Shown here piece by piece: positions 1 to 10,100 of a stretch of 64,000 nt of DNA. A model generated the notes under the pieces. That model was not told the DNA's origin. It made no database searches and was given only the letters and a program-made list of their open reading frames with translations. How positions within the stretch are numbered: position 1 is the stretch's first letter; every line of letters starts with the position of its first letter. The translations under genes were made by a program, and so were the position numbers. The stretch is from Seonamhaeicola sp. (GTDB taxonomy: Bacteria > Bacteroidota > Bacteroidia > Flavobacteriales > Flavobacteriaceae). The stretch spans positions 62,001 to 126,000 of the forward strand of contig NZ_JANQJQ010000010.1 in NCBI RefSeq assembly GCF_028281565.1, written 5' to 3'.

Positions 1-1990
1 CTAAAGTAGTGGCATTTCCCGGTGCTATAGTAGCTTCTCCGTTAAGTCTGGTGATAAAACCAAAAGAACCTATTCGGTCATTTCCAATGATACCGTAACT
101 TGTTCTTAATTTTAACGAGTTTATTATACCGTCCTGGTTCCAGAAGTCTTCGTCAGAAATATTCCAACCTATAGAGCCTGAAGGGAAGTATCCAAACTTA
201 TTGTTTGGTCCAAAATTACTGGATCCGTCCCTACGTAACACAGCGGATAACAAATATTTTCCCTTGTAGTTATATTGTACCCTGGTAAAGAATGATTGTA
301 AGCGACTATCAAAGAAGTCGGCACCGGAGGCCAAAGCAGCCTCATCAAAGCGCGGTACTATACGTCCGTCAACTCTATCACCAACCCAGCCGTCAACAAA
401 GGCATCGGATACCGAATTACTGCCATTTGCTAAATTGAACCCGGTATTTCCATAATAGTGACCTCTTGTTCTGAAGGCTGAGGCTCCCAATAAAACTGTA
501 AGATTGTGATCTTCTGCAAACGTGTTATTATAGGTGATATAACTGTCCCAGGTGTAATCAGTGAATATAGCATTAAAATCCTGTACTTCATTTTCTGTTC
601 TTGAATTTGATTTACTACCACCGTTACCGAAATCAACTACAGGCCTGAACACGTCATCTAATACGTTGGCATAGTTAATTTGAAACTTGGAACTTACCGT
701 GAAGTTTTCTAGAAATGTATAGTCTAAACCTATAGTAGCACTATATCTGTCTACCCGTGTAATGTTATGATTGTTAGTAATTTGTGCTACAGGGTTGATG
801 ATCTCAATACTTGAAACACTTTCTGCTAAAGAAAAATCGCCATTTTCATCATATACGGGTAGATCCGGATTGATATTTACCGCATTGTAAAGCGGGGTTC
901 CTATACCACCTTCCGGCAAGTTATTCTTTTTAGAATTGGTATATAGTCCGGTAGTGGTTAACTTTAAGTTTTCCAGAATATCATAATTGTATGATAATCT
1001 GGCCGTGGTTCTTCGGAAATTGGATTTGCCGCCACCAACAATACCGTCCTGGTCTAAATTTGAGATACCGAAACTGTAGGCAGATTTTTCTCCACCGCCA
1101 CTGGCACTAAGATTAATATCGCTAATAGAGGCCGTTTGAAATACCTCATCCTGCCAGTCGGTACCTTCCTGAGGATACACAAAATACCTGGTCTCATCAA
1201 AAGCGTCATTTACATAAATAGCAAAATCCAGAGGACCTAACAGGTCAATCTCTTTACTTGTAGACTGAAACCCGGTAAAGGCATCTAAAGTGAATTTAAG
1301 TTCAGATCCTTTGCGTCCGGTCTTTGTCGTGATGATGATTACCCCATTGGCACCCCGAACTCCATAGATACCGGCAGTGGCATCTTTAAGTACATTAATA
1401 CTCTTAATGTCGTTAGGGTTTAAAACAGAAAGGTCTGAAATGACGTTTCCGTCCACCAAAATTAAAGGTTGGTTGTCACCGTTTGTAGTGATACCCCTGA
1501 TCCTGATATTAGAACCGGCACCCGGTGAACCGGAATTAGAAGCAATATTTACACCGGCTATCTGGCCCTGTAAAGCCTGTTCTACCCTTGTTGGGTTTAA
1601 CTTTTCAATAGCTTCTGTGTCTAATACAGCAACTGCTCCCGTTACTTCTTTTTTCTTCTGCGTACCATAACCAACTACGACCACTTCGCTCAATTGCGCA
1701 ACGTCAGGGTCTAATTGAACGGTAATAGCGTCAGAATTTTGTACTGTAATCTCCTTAGTTATATAGCCTATATAACTAATTGATAAAACTGCACCAACAT
1801 CAATGCCTGATAATGTAAAATTACCATCAAAGTCAGTAACAGTTCCGGTTGTAGTGTTTTTTACTATGACATTAGCACCCGGTATTGGCATCCCAGTATC
1901 ATCTACTACGGTACCATTTACATCTGTTGTTTGAGCATAAACAGAAAGGGAAAGGCATAATGCCAGAATAAACATTAGTTTGTCTTTCAT
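1..1990 (-). CDS. SusC/RagA-family TonB-linked outer membrane receptor (partial, 3' end outside window)
   Basis: An open frame of about 663 codons runs from an ATG at 1990 to the window edge without a stop, so the C-terminal barrel is missing. It imports oligosaccharides or peptides across the outer membrane with a SusD partner, powered by TonB. The protein starts with a signal peptide ending SVYAQ. A carboxypeptidase-regulatory-like domain follows (about residues 20-105, with GANVIVKNTTTGTVTDFDGN), then a plug beginning VVVGYGTQKKKEVTG and containing IRGI and ILVDG motifs, then barrel strands. The regulator ending at 2219 lies directly upstream on the same strand and probably senses this locus. 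The SusD partner would lie left of the window. The substrate cannot be told. Confidence 0.93.
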   Translation of the reverse strand, partial: MKDKLMFILALCLSLSVYAQTTDVNGTVVDDTGMPIPGANVIVKNTTTGTVTDFDGNFTLSGIDVGAVLSISYIGYITKEITVQNSDAITVQLDPDVAQLSEVVVVGYGTQKKKEVTGAVAVLDTEAIEKLNPTRVEQALQGQIAGVNIASNSGSPGAGSNIRIRGITTNGDNQPLILVDGNVISDLSVLNPNDIKSINVLKDATAGIYGVRGANGVIIITTKTGRKGSELKFTLDAFTGFQSTSKEIDLLGPLDFAIYVNDAFDETRYFVYPQEGTDWQDEVFQTASISDINLSASGGGEKSAYSFGISNLDQDGIVGGGKSNFRRTTARLSYNYDILENLKLTTTGLYTNSKKNNLPEGGIGTPLYNAVNINPDLPVYDENGDFSLAESVSSIEIINPVAQITNNHNITRVDRYSATIGLDYTFLENFTVSSKFQINYANVLDDVFRPVVDFGNGGSKSNSRTENEVQDFNAIFTDYTWDSYITYNNTFAEDHNLTVLLGASAFRTRGHYYGNTGFNLANGSNSVSDAFVDGWVGDRVDGRIVPRFDEAALASGADFFDSRLQSFFTRVQYNYKGKYLLSAVLRRDGSSNFGPNNKFGYFPSGSIGWNISDEDFWNQDGIINSLKLRTSYGIIGNDRIGSFGFITRLNGEATIAPGNATTL

Positions 1991-2218
1991 ATTTAGTATA
2001 GTTTTCGTTTATGATAAAATTATGTTTAAGGTTTGTGAAATCCTTATTTTTTAGCACTACAAAAAACATACATATCAAAAAAAGACGAATTTTTTTAATG
2101 AAATCGCAATGTTACACCGAAAACACTGATGTTTTGGGACTTCAGGTATTCAAAAAAAAATGAAAGATATTGGTGATGTTGTGGTAATGTATAGGTGTTT
2201 TACAATTTTGTATTGGCT

Positions 2219-5023
2219 TTATATTTCCAGAATGTAGTTTGTTAAGCTTGCTTCATGGGCTAAATTCATCTTTTTCCGAAGCCTGTACCGCTTCACTTCA
2301 ACACTTCTGGGTGAAATATTCAGAAGTGGAGCGATCTCTTTTGAGGATAGGTTTAACCTCAAATAAGCACAAAGCCTCAGGTCGTTAGAGGTCAATTCCG
2401 GGTGTAAGTGTTTTACTTTTTTAAGAAAGTCTTTATCCGCGTTGTTGAATGCTTCTTCAAATAGTTTCCAGTCGTCTCTGTTATTTAAATTTTGATCAAT
2501 GATCCTGACGATCCTTTTTACCTTGTCGTTGTTTTCAATATTAAGAAGCTCCAGTTTAATACTGTTCAGGAAATCATTCTTCTTTATCAAGCTCATGGTG
2601 GATATACCGAGTTCTCGGTTCTTGCTGTCAATATCCTGTTTGAGCTTTTCATTTCTAAAACGCATTAATTGTTGTTTGTTTTCCAGTTCTTTTAATTCCA
2701 GCTCTCTTTCGTTTTTCTTAATTAGCTTTTCCCTTTGTTTTCTATAGTATCGCTTGTAAATATTATGCACAATAAGTACCAGGAAAATAGTTGTTAACGC
2801 ATAAAGTGTTATCATGGTATTGCTTAAGTACCAGGGCCTTTCAATGGTGAAACTGTACACGCCTGTGTTTTCCGTAGGCGTGTTGCCTACTTTTGCTCTT
2901 ACTTTGAAGCCGTATTTGCCGTAAGGTAAATTTTTAAAAAGTACATTGGAATTTGATGTCCATGGGCTCCAATCCGAGTAAAAACCTTCTAACTTATATT
3001 GATATTCCGTATCAAGGTGCTTATTAAATTCGGGAACGCTGTAATTGAATTCTATGTTGTTCATATGGTTCTCAAAGCTTCCCGGTTCCTGCCTTAATGC
3101 ATTTAGTGCTATTTTGCTTTCCTGATCGGTAATGTTTATGGCATCAATGGAAATTTGATAGGTTTTCTGTTTTACTTTGTCCAGGTCTATGATCGTATAG
3201 CCGTCAGAGGTGCCTATTAAGTAATTCCGGTTGTATAAAGGTGAAATGTTTTCTGAGCCTGTTAGGCCGTGTGGCAGGGATTCTGAAAACGGGATGCTTG
3301 TTATGGTTGGATTAGTAGACAGGCCACTGGTAGTAATATAATTGAGTTTTTTCTTTGAGAAGCCCCAAAGGATATCATTGTCCGTATCTGAAATGAGTTT
3401 TCCGGAAGTGAATTCTTCTTTCTCAAACAAACGACTTATAAGGGTGTCCTTTACAAATTTATTCAGGTCCTCAGCATAGGTATAGACCCCTTCTTTATAG
3501 GCGTATAATATCTTGTCGTTGTACTTCACAAGGCTTGAATAAATGCCTTTGTCTACGGAAGCGTCCTGAGTAGTCTCTATGACTTCTGTGAAGTCCTTAT
3601 TAAGCTTTAATTTAAAAACACCTTTATATTCATGGCTTACAAAAACAACATCGTCCTGATATAGTTCAAAAAATTTACTTGAAATATTGAACCCTTTTAT
3701 CTGATGTTTGAAGTTCCAGCTTCCGTTGGCCTTTTCAAGAACACTCAGGCCGTTATAGTTTCCCTGTAACAAGAGGTTTTCATGATTTGGGATGCTTATA
3801 ATGTTCCAGGTGCCATCCGTATCTATTTTGCGTTTGACGCGTCCGTTTTCTATTATAAAGGTTCCGAAATTATGTCCGCAAAACAGAGCACCCTTATGGT
3901 TTACCAAAGACCAGACGGGGCCTTCAGTCCCTTCAACGAAGGTGAATTGAAAATCTTCAGTATCTAATCTTTTGTAGAAAAGGCCCTGGTTGGTACCCAG
4001 GTATAAATGATCATTATGAATAGCAGAGGCATAAGTAGTGCCTATTTTACCTTCTTTATCATGGAAGAACAGGAAAGGGGATTCCACGTTAATACAATTG
4101 ATGCCATTTTCCAGTGCCAACCAGATGTTATGCTCGGCATCCTCAAAAATATCGTGAATGGAATTACTAAGTAGCCCGTTAGAAAAGTTAATGGCATAGT
4201 CAATATGACCGCCTGAGGTTAAATGAAATACCCCATTAGAGCGGGTTCCCAGGATATAACCATTATTTGTTTTTTTACTGCGGTAAACACTTAGTGAGGC
4301 TATTTTGCGAGCGGCAGGAATATCCCATGGGCTTAAGTTTTTATTAGGGTCTAAAACAAAAAAACCGTTTTCTTCGGTTTGAATGAGAATGTCTTTGTCT
4401 TTTTCATAGATATTGACCAGATAATTGTTTTTTAGAACAACATCATTACTCACCAGCTGCGGTTCACCCTGGTCAATTTTGAATAACCCCCGCCTGACTT
4501 CCTGAAAATAGATGGTTTTATTTATTTGGAACATCTTGTAGATGCTGGTGTCCGAATCAATTACAGAATAAGACGCATCCGCTTTGTTATATATGTAGAT
4601 ACGCTTAAGCGACTGAAATAAAATATAATTATCAACAGCAATAATGTTCCAAAATTCCTCATCCTCTAAAAAGTCAATGTCAAGTTTTTTTGAAAGCGAC
4701 GTATAAGCCATGGCACCGTCTTGCTTTTTGGTCCAAAAACCAAACTCCCTGTAAGAGCCGGAATAAACCACGCTGTCAATGACCTTAACAGACCGCATTT
4801 TACCACTGGGAGACTCATATAATTTCCAGGTTTCACCATTAAATTCCAACAAGCCAATATTATTGGCTACATAAATTAAGTGGTCTTCAGTTTGAGCAAC
4901 GGACCAATTCTGATTATCTGCGTTGTAAACCTCCGGGGAAAAGGCCTCAATTGGAGGTAATTCCTGGGCGTTTAAACAGATATGGAAGCATAATAAAATG
5001 GAATAAATTGTATACCGCAACAT
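2219..5023 (-). CDS. Membrane-anchored beta-propeller/Y_Y_Y sensor with C-terminal LuxR-like HTH
   Basis: 934 residues. A signal peptide (1-19) is followed by a long periplasmic part with repeated two-component-regulator propeller blades (for example around IHDIFEDAEHNIWLALENG). A Y_Y_Y domain follows at about 660-735 (YQYKLEGFYSDWSPW), then one membrane helix (737-756), a charged coiled coil (757-830) and a C-terminal helix-turn-helix (about 877-934, with SSKEIAPLLNISPRSVEVKRYRLRKK). There is no histidine kinase core, so it looks like a one-component transmembrane regulator: ligand outside, DNA binding inside. In Bacteroidota such proteins usually control an adjacent polysaccharide locus. 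Here the susC-like gene starts 228 bases downstream on the same strand. The ligand is unknown. Confidence 0.9.
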   Translation of the reverse strand: MLRYTIYSILLCFHICLNAQELPPIEAFSPEVYNADNQNWSVAQTEDHLIYVANNIGLLEFNGETWKLYESPSGKMRSVKVIDSVVYSGSYREFGFWTKKQDGAMAYTSLSKKLDIDFLEDEEFWNIIAVDNYILFQSLKRIYIYNKADASYSVIDSDTSIYKMFQINKTIYFQEVRRGLFKIDQGEPQLVSNDVVLKNNYLVNIYEKDKDILIQTEENGFFVLDPNKNLSPWDIPAARKIASLSVYRSKKTNNGYILGTRSNGVFHLTSGGHIDYAINFSNGLLSNSIHDIFEDAEHNIWLALENGINCINVESPFLFFHDKEGKIGTTYASAIHNDHLYLGTNQGLFYKRLDTEDFQFTFVEGTEGPVWSLVNHKGALFCGHNFGTFIIENGRVKRKIDTDGTWNIISIPNHENLLLQGNYNGLSVLEKANGSWNFKHQIKGFNISSKFFELYQDDVVFVSHEYKGVFKLKLNKDFTEVIETTQDASVDKGIYSSLVKYNDKILYAYKEGVYTYAEDLNKFVKDTLISRLFEKEEFTSGKLISDTDNDILWGFSKKKLNYITTSGLSTNPTITSIPFSESLPHGLTGSENISPLYNRNYLIGTSDGYTIIDLDKVKQKTYQISIDAINITDQESKIALNALRQEPGSFENHMNNIEFNYSVPEFNKHLDTEYQYKLEGFYSDWSPWTSNSNVLFKNLPYGKYGFKVRAKVGNTPTENTGVYSFTIERPWYLSNTMITLYALTTIFLVLIVHNIYKRYYRKQREKLIKKNERELELKELENKQQLMRFRNEKLKQDIDSKNRELGISTMSLIKKNDFLNSIKLELLNIENNDKVKRIVRIIDQNLNNRDDWKLFEEAFNNADKDFLKKVKHLHPELTSNDLRLCAYLRLNLSSKEIAPLLNISPRSVEVKRYRLRKKMNLAHEASLTNYILEI

Positions 5024-5203
5024 GATGACGTTAATTTAGCTATACAGAGTTGTTGTGTATACAATATAAGACAAATACTTTAAAATTAGGGTTTTTTTAT
5101 TGTTTTGTTTGGTTTTTGAGTTGAGATTAAAGTGCCAAAATATAGGTGATCATGGGGCATAAATTGGAGCTAATATTAAATTCGATATAAATATTAGATT
5201 TTC

Positions 5204-5211
5204 TATCTTTG
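5204..5211 (+). promoter_or_regulatory. Bacteroidota -7 promoter box upstream of the TPR/HTH gene
   Basis: TATCTTTG matches the Bacteroidota -7 consensus TAnnTTTG exactly. It lies only 11 bases before the ATG at 5223, which predicts an almost leaderless message. The real start could therefore be a slightly later TTG codon (5235 or 5241). The -33 element is not clear. Confidence 0.45.
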
Positions 5212-5222
5212 AGACGCACTTA

Positions 5223-6845
5223 ATGTATATTCTCTTGTATTTGGACGGTTTCCTTTGTAATAAAGCTTTCGGCACTTTTGGTAAGTTTTGTATTTGTTGC
5301 CTTGTAACAGGTCTGTTTACCGTGGGCTTACGGGCCCAGGAGGATAGTTTAAAAGTTGAAAGGCTTTACAGGTCGGGTTTTGAATATTTAAGAAAAAAGC
5401 CAAAAATCGCCCTGCTCAATTTTGAAAGAGCCGTGCGTATTATCAATGATAGTATGCCGGTTGACAAAAAAGAGGGCCGGTATTTTTTGATGAGAAAGGC
5501 CTTAATGCTTGATGAATTGAGCTATGCCTACCGGAGGGACTTTGATTTTGCCTTAAGTTTAAAAGCCATTCAGGAAAGTTTGGAAATTAAAGAGTCATTA
5601 GGAGAAACCTATACCTTACCGAAAACCTACCGTATGTTCGGGTTGCTTTATTTTAAAAAGCAAGATAGTGCGGCCTCCGGAAAGTACCTTGAAAAAGCTC
5701 TGGAATTATCAAAGACCTATAAAAATGATGAAGAATACGTTTATACACTTAACGCGCTAAGCGGCTATAGTTTTTCCTATGATGACCTGGAATCGGGAAG
5801 AACTTATGCCCAAAAGGCTTATGTGCACGCCGATTCTGTTGGATTTGACAGGGGGAAGGCCGGGGCGCTTACCTATTTATCAGGCTATGAACGCAGAAAG
5901 GAACGTTATGAGGCCGTAGTACCGTATTCCGAAGACGCTTTAGTCCTTTATCAAAAGGAGGGTGACAGCATTGGTATTGAAAAGTGTTTTAAGCAAATTG
6001 GATACGCCTACCGTAAATTAGGCCAACCTCTAAAGGCTAAGCAGTATTATATCAAATCGCTGCAGATGGCCAAAGATATGGAGATTGAAGGTTTATGGGC
6101 CAACAGGTATTTATCGCTTAGCAACGTGTATACCGATTTGCAACAATGCGATACGGCCTTTGGGTATTACAGGTTGTATAAGCGACAACAGGTTAAGGAC
6201 CTGAATGCAAAGAGTAATAAGGAGTTTTTTGAATTGGAAGCAACCTATCAATACGATAAACAAATAGAGCAGGCTTCCTCAAGGTTTTGGAAAATAACCT
6301 CCGTTTTTCTGGCGCTGTTCGGTATTATAATTATAGCGATAATCTCTGTTTTGTTCAAAAGGAAGGAACAAATAAAAATAGAAAAGCTTCATAATGACCT
6401 CTTGCAAAGGGAGGTGGATCACAAGCAGAAAGATATTTCGGAGTTTGCCCTTAATTTAGCGCGAAATCGGGAGCGTACCGAGGAGTTGTTAAACTACATA
6501 AAGAAGATCAAAAAATCGGGGGTACTGAACAATGATGCCAATTTTAGGGATCTGGAGCAGGCTGTTTTAAAACAGGAAATTACAAATAAGCACATTACGG
6601 ATTTTCGAAATAAAGCAGATGCTTTAAATACTGCTTTTTATAAAAGGCTCCATGACAGGTTTCCTAACCTGTCTAAAAATGAGGTTAAGCTTTGTACCTA
6701 TATCCGGTTAGGGATTGATAATAACGAAATAGCCATTCTGCAAAATGTAGCGCCTGCATCCATCTATAGAAGCCGCTCCAGGCTTAGGCAAAAACTGGGT
6801 TTGTCTCAGGATGAGGATTTAAATCTTATTTTAAAGGATATTTGA
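5223..6845 (+). CDS. TPR-repeat membrane regulator with C-terminal HTH
   Basis: 540 residues. An N-terminal hydrophobic segment (about 18-38, ending GLRAQ) looks like a signal peptide. Tetratricopeptide repeats follow to about residue 330, then a membrane helix (355-378, rich in I, L and F), a coiled coil and a C-terminal HTH (about 483-540, SKNEVKLCTYIRLGIDNNEIA). The HTH is clearly related to that of the neighbouring propeller regulator (same spacing of LCxYxRL and RLRxKxxL). The two genes are divergent, 199 bases apart. No kinase domain is present, so periplasmic TPRs would signal directly to DNA. The large T9SS surface protein 274 bases downstream is a plausible target. The start is uncertain because the promoter box lies very close. 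Confidence 0.8.
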   Translation: MYILLYLDGFLCNKAFGTFGKFCICCLVTGLFTVGLRAQEDSLKVERLYRSGFEYLRKKPKIALLNFERAVRIINDSMPVDKKEGRYFLMRKALMLDELSYAYRRDFDFALSLKAIQESLEIKESLGETYTLPKTYRMFGLLYFKKQDSAASGKYLEKALELSKTYKNDEEYVYTLNALSGYSFSYDDLESGRTYAQKAYVHADSVGFDRGKAGALTYLSGYERRKERYEAVVPYSEDALVLYQKEGDSIGIEKCFKQIGYAYRKLGQPLKAKQYYIKSLQMAKDMEIEGLWANRYLSLSNVYTDLQQCDTAFGYYRLYKRQQVKDLNAKSNKEFFELEATYQYDKQIEQASSRFWKITSVFLALFGIIIIAIISVLFKRKEQIKIEKLHNDLLQREVDHKQKDISEFALNLARNRERTEELLNYIKKIKKSGVLNNDANFRDLEQAVLKQEITNKHITDFRNKADALNTAFYKRLHDRFPNLSKNEVKLCTYIRLGIDNNEIAILQNVAPASIYRSRSRLRQKLGLSQDEDLNLILKDI

Positions 6846-6890
6846 TTAAATTTCTGTAAACCAGCTGTTTGTTTTTCTTACTTTATCAAA

Positions 6891-6942
6891 ATGTACATCA
6901 TTTGTGCATACGCAGAAGACTACGCGTACATGAATTGTACAT
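6891..6942 (+). promoter_or_regulatory. TGTACAT inverted-repeat cluster upstream of the T9SS surface protein
   Basis: ATGTACA at 6891-6897 and TGTACAT at 6936-6942 form an inverted pair, with a further GTACAT at 6926-6931. The cluster is in the 274-base gap between the TPR/HTH regulator and the surface-protein gene. It is a candidate binding site, judged only from symmetry. The rest of the gap shows no gene. Confidence 0.25.
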
Positions 6943-7119
6943 AAAAATACCTTTAATTCTAGGGGTGTTTGAAATAGTTTTGACATTTGAGAACCAATAT
7001 CCGGAAGTTTCAGGACTTTATGGATGGCTTTTCAATGCTTTTTTATGTTGTCATACAACGTGAAAGTACAACCAAAATAAGACCCTAAAAAACTGTGTAA
7101 TTTCAAAAACAGCATCCTT

Positions 7120-10100
7120 ATGAACTGTAAACTACTATCCCTTTTACTGATTTTAGTAACGTCCCTGTCATTTTCCCAGGTAACTATTGGTACCGGAGAT
7201 GATGGCGATAGTGAATTCTCACCTCCCATAAACCCATATTACGGCTACACTTACGGACAGTCTATTTACCTGGCTTCAGAAATTAATGCCAGTGGGGATA
7301 TTACCTCCATAAACCTACAACTCAATCCCGGGGCCAGTATTGCTACCTGCGATGAGATGGTGGATGTATGGATTGGCCATACCACCAAATCAAGTTTTGA
7401 TAGTGATGAAGATTGGGTAGATGTTTCTACTTTAACCCACGTATTTGTAAACGGGACCATTACGGCGGCCAATGATAAGATCACCATTCCGTTCAATGCG
7501 CCCTTTTCATACAATGGCACGGATAACCTGATCATTGCCATTGATGCCGATGAACCGCTTTACGGTAACGATATAGATTATGTGTTATCTACCAATGGCC
7601 CCACTGGTGGGCTTAGCCTCCTGATCCTGGACGATGAAAATAATCCCGAGCCGGGGTCACCCCCAGGTCCGAGCAGTGATTCATATATAATGCAACAAAG
7701 GGGAAACATTACCTTTAACGGCATTACTCAAGCTTGCCCAACACCTTTGAGCCTTGAGGTGTCACATGCCTCCACTACAGAATCAACGGTAACCTGGAAT
7801 GCAGGTTCCGCAACAAACTGGTCTTATGAGTACGGTGCTTCGGGCTTTACACGTGGTACGGGGACTTCGGGTAACACCACAACCAACACGTTGGACATTA
7901 GTAGTTTAATTGCCGGGAATAGATATGATATCTATGTACAGGCCAATTGTGGCGCTAGCGGGAATAGCAACTGGACCGATCTTAGCTGGAGGCAACCCGA
8001 TGTAGGTGATGCCTGTAGTGTGCCCATAGCAATAACTGTTGAATCAGATTGCAGTACGGCTACACCTTATACAATGGTTTTTTCTACGACTGCTAGTCTG
8101 GGCAGATCGGTAGGATCCTGTGGATCCAGTGGTTTACCTAATAGAGGCGACTGGTTTGAGTTTACGGCACCGGCAACCACCGGTGTTAAGGTTAATTTTA
8201 ATAGCTCATCGGGTAATGCCAGAAATTATTATGCCCTTTATGATAGTTGTGGTGGAACGGCTTTAGTCTGTATCAGTTCACAAAGTAGTGAAGCATTACT
8301 ATCCAATCTCACGCCGGGACAGGTATATAAACTGGCTGTTTGGCGAGTTTTTGATGTTGTGGGAACCTTAGAGCTTTGTTTTGAAGCCTTTACGCCACCA
8401 CCAACGCCGGATTGTGCAACCACCCCGACACCTGCAGATGGCGCCACAGCTATCCCAACCGGGAACATTACCTTATCGTGGAACGCTCCTGTATCGGGGC
8501 CAACGCCTACAGGATACGATCTGTATATAGGGTCACTGGCTAATGGCTCTGACTTAGATTTATATGAAGGCAACATTACCGATACTACTTTTAATTTAAC
8601 AGGGTTTTATGAATATAATACTACGACATACTGGAAGGTCATCCCTAAAAACAGTACCACACCGGCAATCGGTTGTCCGTTATGGAGTTTTACCACCGAA
8701 GCCGCCCCACCACCACCGGCCAATGACGATTGTGCCAATGCCATAGCACTTACAGTGAATGCAGATGTAGCTTGTGGTGCGGTTGCTTCCGGAACCATAG
8801 AGTCTGCCACCGATTCCGGTGAAGGCGATAACGGTGCAGGTACACCCAATGACGATGTATGGTACACGTTTCAGGCTACCGAATCTACACATCAAATTAA
8901 ATTGCTAAATGTTAACGGAAGCAGTACTACCATGGCACATGAAGTTCTTAGCGGATCCTGTGGCAGTTTTACCAGTTTAATTATAACCGGTGGTTTTGAT
9001 TCGGATAATACGAGCCTGGTAGGAGGCCTGACACCGGGACAAATCTATTACGTAAGAGTCTTTGGGTATTATAGCGGTTCGGAACAAACAACTTTTGATA
9101 TCTGTGTAGGGACACCACTTCCGCCACCGTCCAATGACGATTGTGCCAATGCGGTGACGCTAACCGTAAATGCGGATGTAGCTTGTGGTTCAGTGACTTC
9201 AGGAACCATAGCATGGGCCACCGATTCGGAGGAAGGTGATAACGGCGTGGGTACACCTAATGACGATGTATGGTATACGTTTCAGGCTACGAAATCTGAG
9301 CATCAAATTAAACTGCTCAATGTTGCCGGGAGTAATACCAACCTGGTACATGAAGTCCTCAGCGGATCCTGTGGCTCCTTAGCCAGTCTCAATATAAGTG
9401 ATCCCGATACGAGCCTGGTTGGAGGCTTAACACCGGGACAAATCTATTACGTAAGAGTATTTGGGTTTTATAGCATTTTGCAACAAACTACTTTTGATAT
9501 CTGTGTGGGAACGCCACCGCCACCCCCGGCTAATGATGACTGCGCTAATGCCACCGCGCTTACAGTGAATTCGGATGTCTCCTGTACGGCAATGACTCCG
9601 GGGACCATAGCCTGGGCCACTGATTCCGGAGAAGGCGATAACGGATACGGGAACCCGAATGATGATGTTTGGTTTAGTTTTGTAGCTACCAAAACATCGC
9701 ATTATATTTCATTACGGAATATTACCGGAACCTATACAGATCTGGTCCATGAAGTATTAGGAGGGAATTGTGGCTCGCTCTCTAGTGTGTATCTAAGTGC
9801 TTCCATTAAAAATAGCCGGGTTAATAATCTAACACCGGGGCTCACTTACTACGTAAGGGTTTTTGGGCAATCTGATATAGCGGGGAGGGATACAACCTTT
9901 GACCTGTGTATAGCAACACCTACGGCAACAACCCCGTCTTCCAATGATGCTTGTGCAAACGCCACAGTAGTCACCGCGTTGCCTTTTAATGAAACACTGG
10001 ATGCCTTCACAACCAATAATGATGGTTTTATAGCAGCATGTGGTAATGGTATGAATGATGGGGTCTGGTACACCTTTACCGCAGCCGGTTCCGGTACGGT

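Noticed and set aside
6869-7063. 64-codon ORF before the T9SS gene
   Set aside because: No signal, domain or start context; it overlaps a likely regulatory region.
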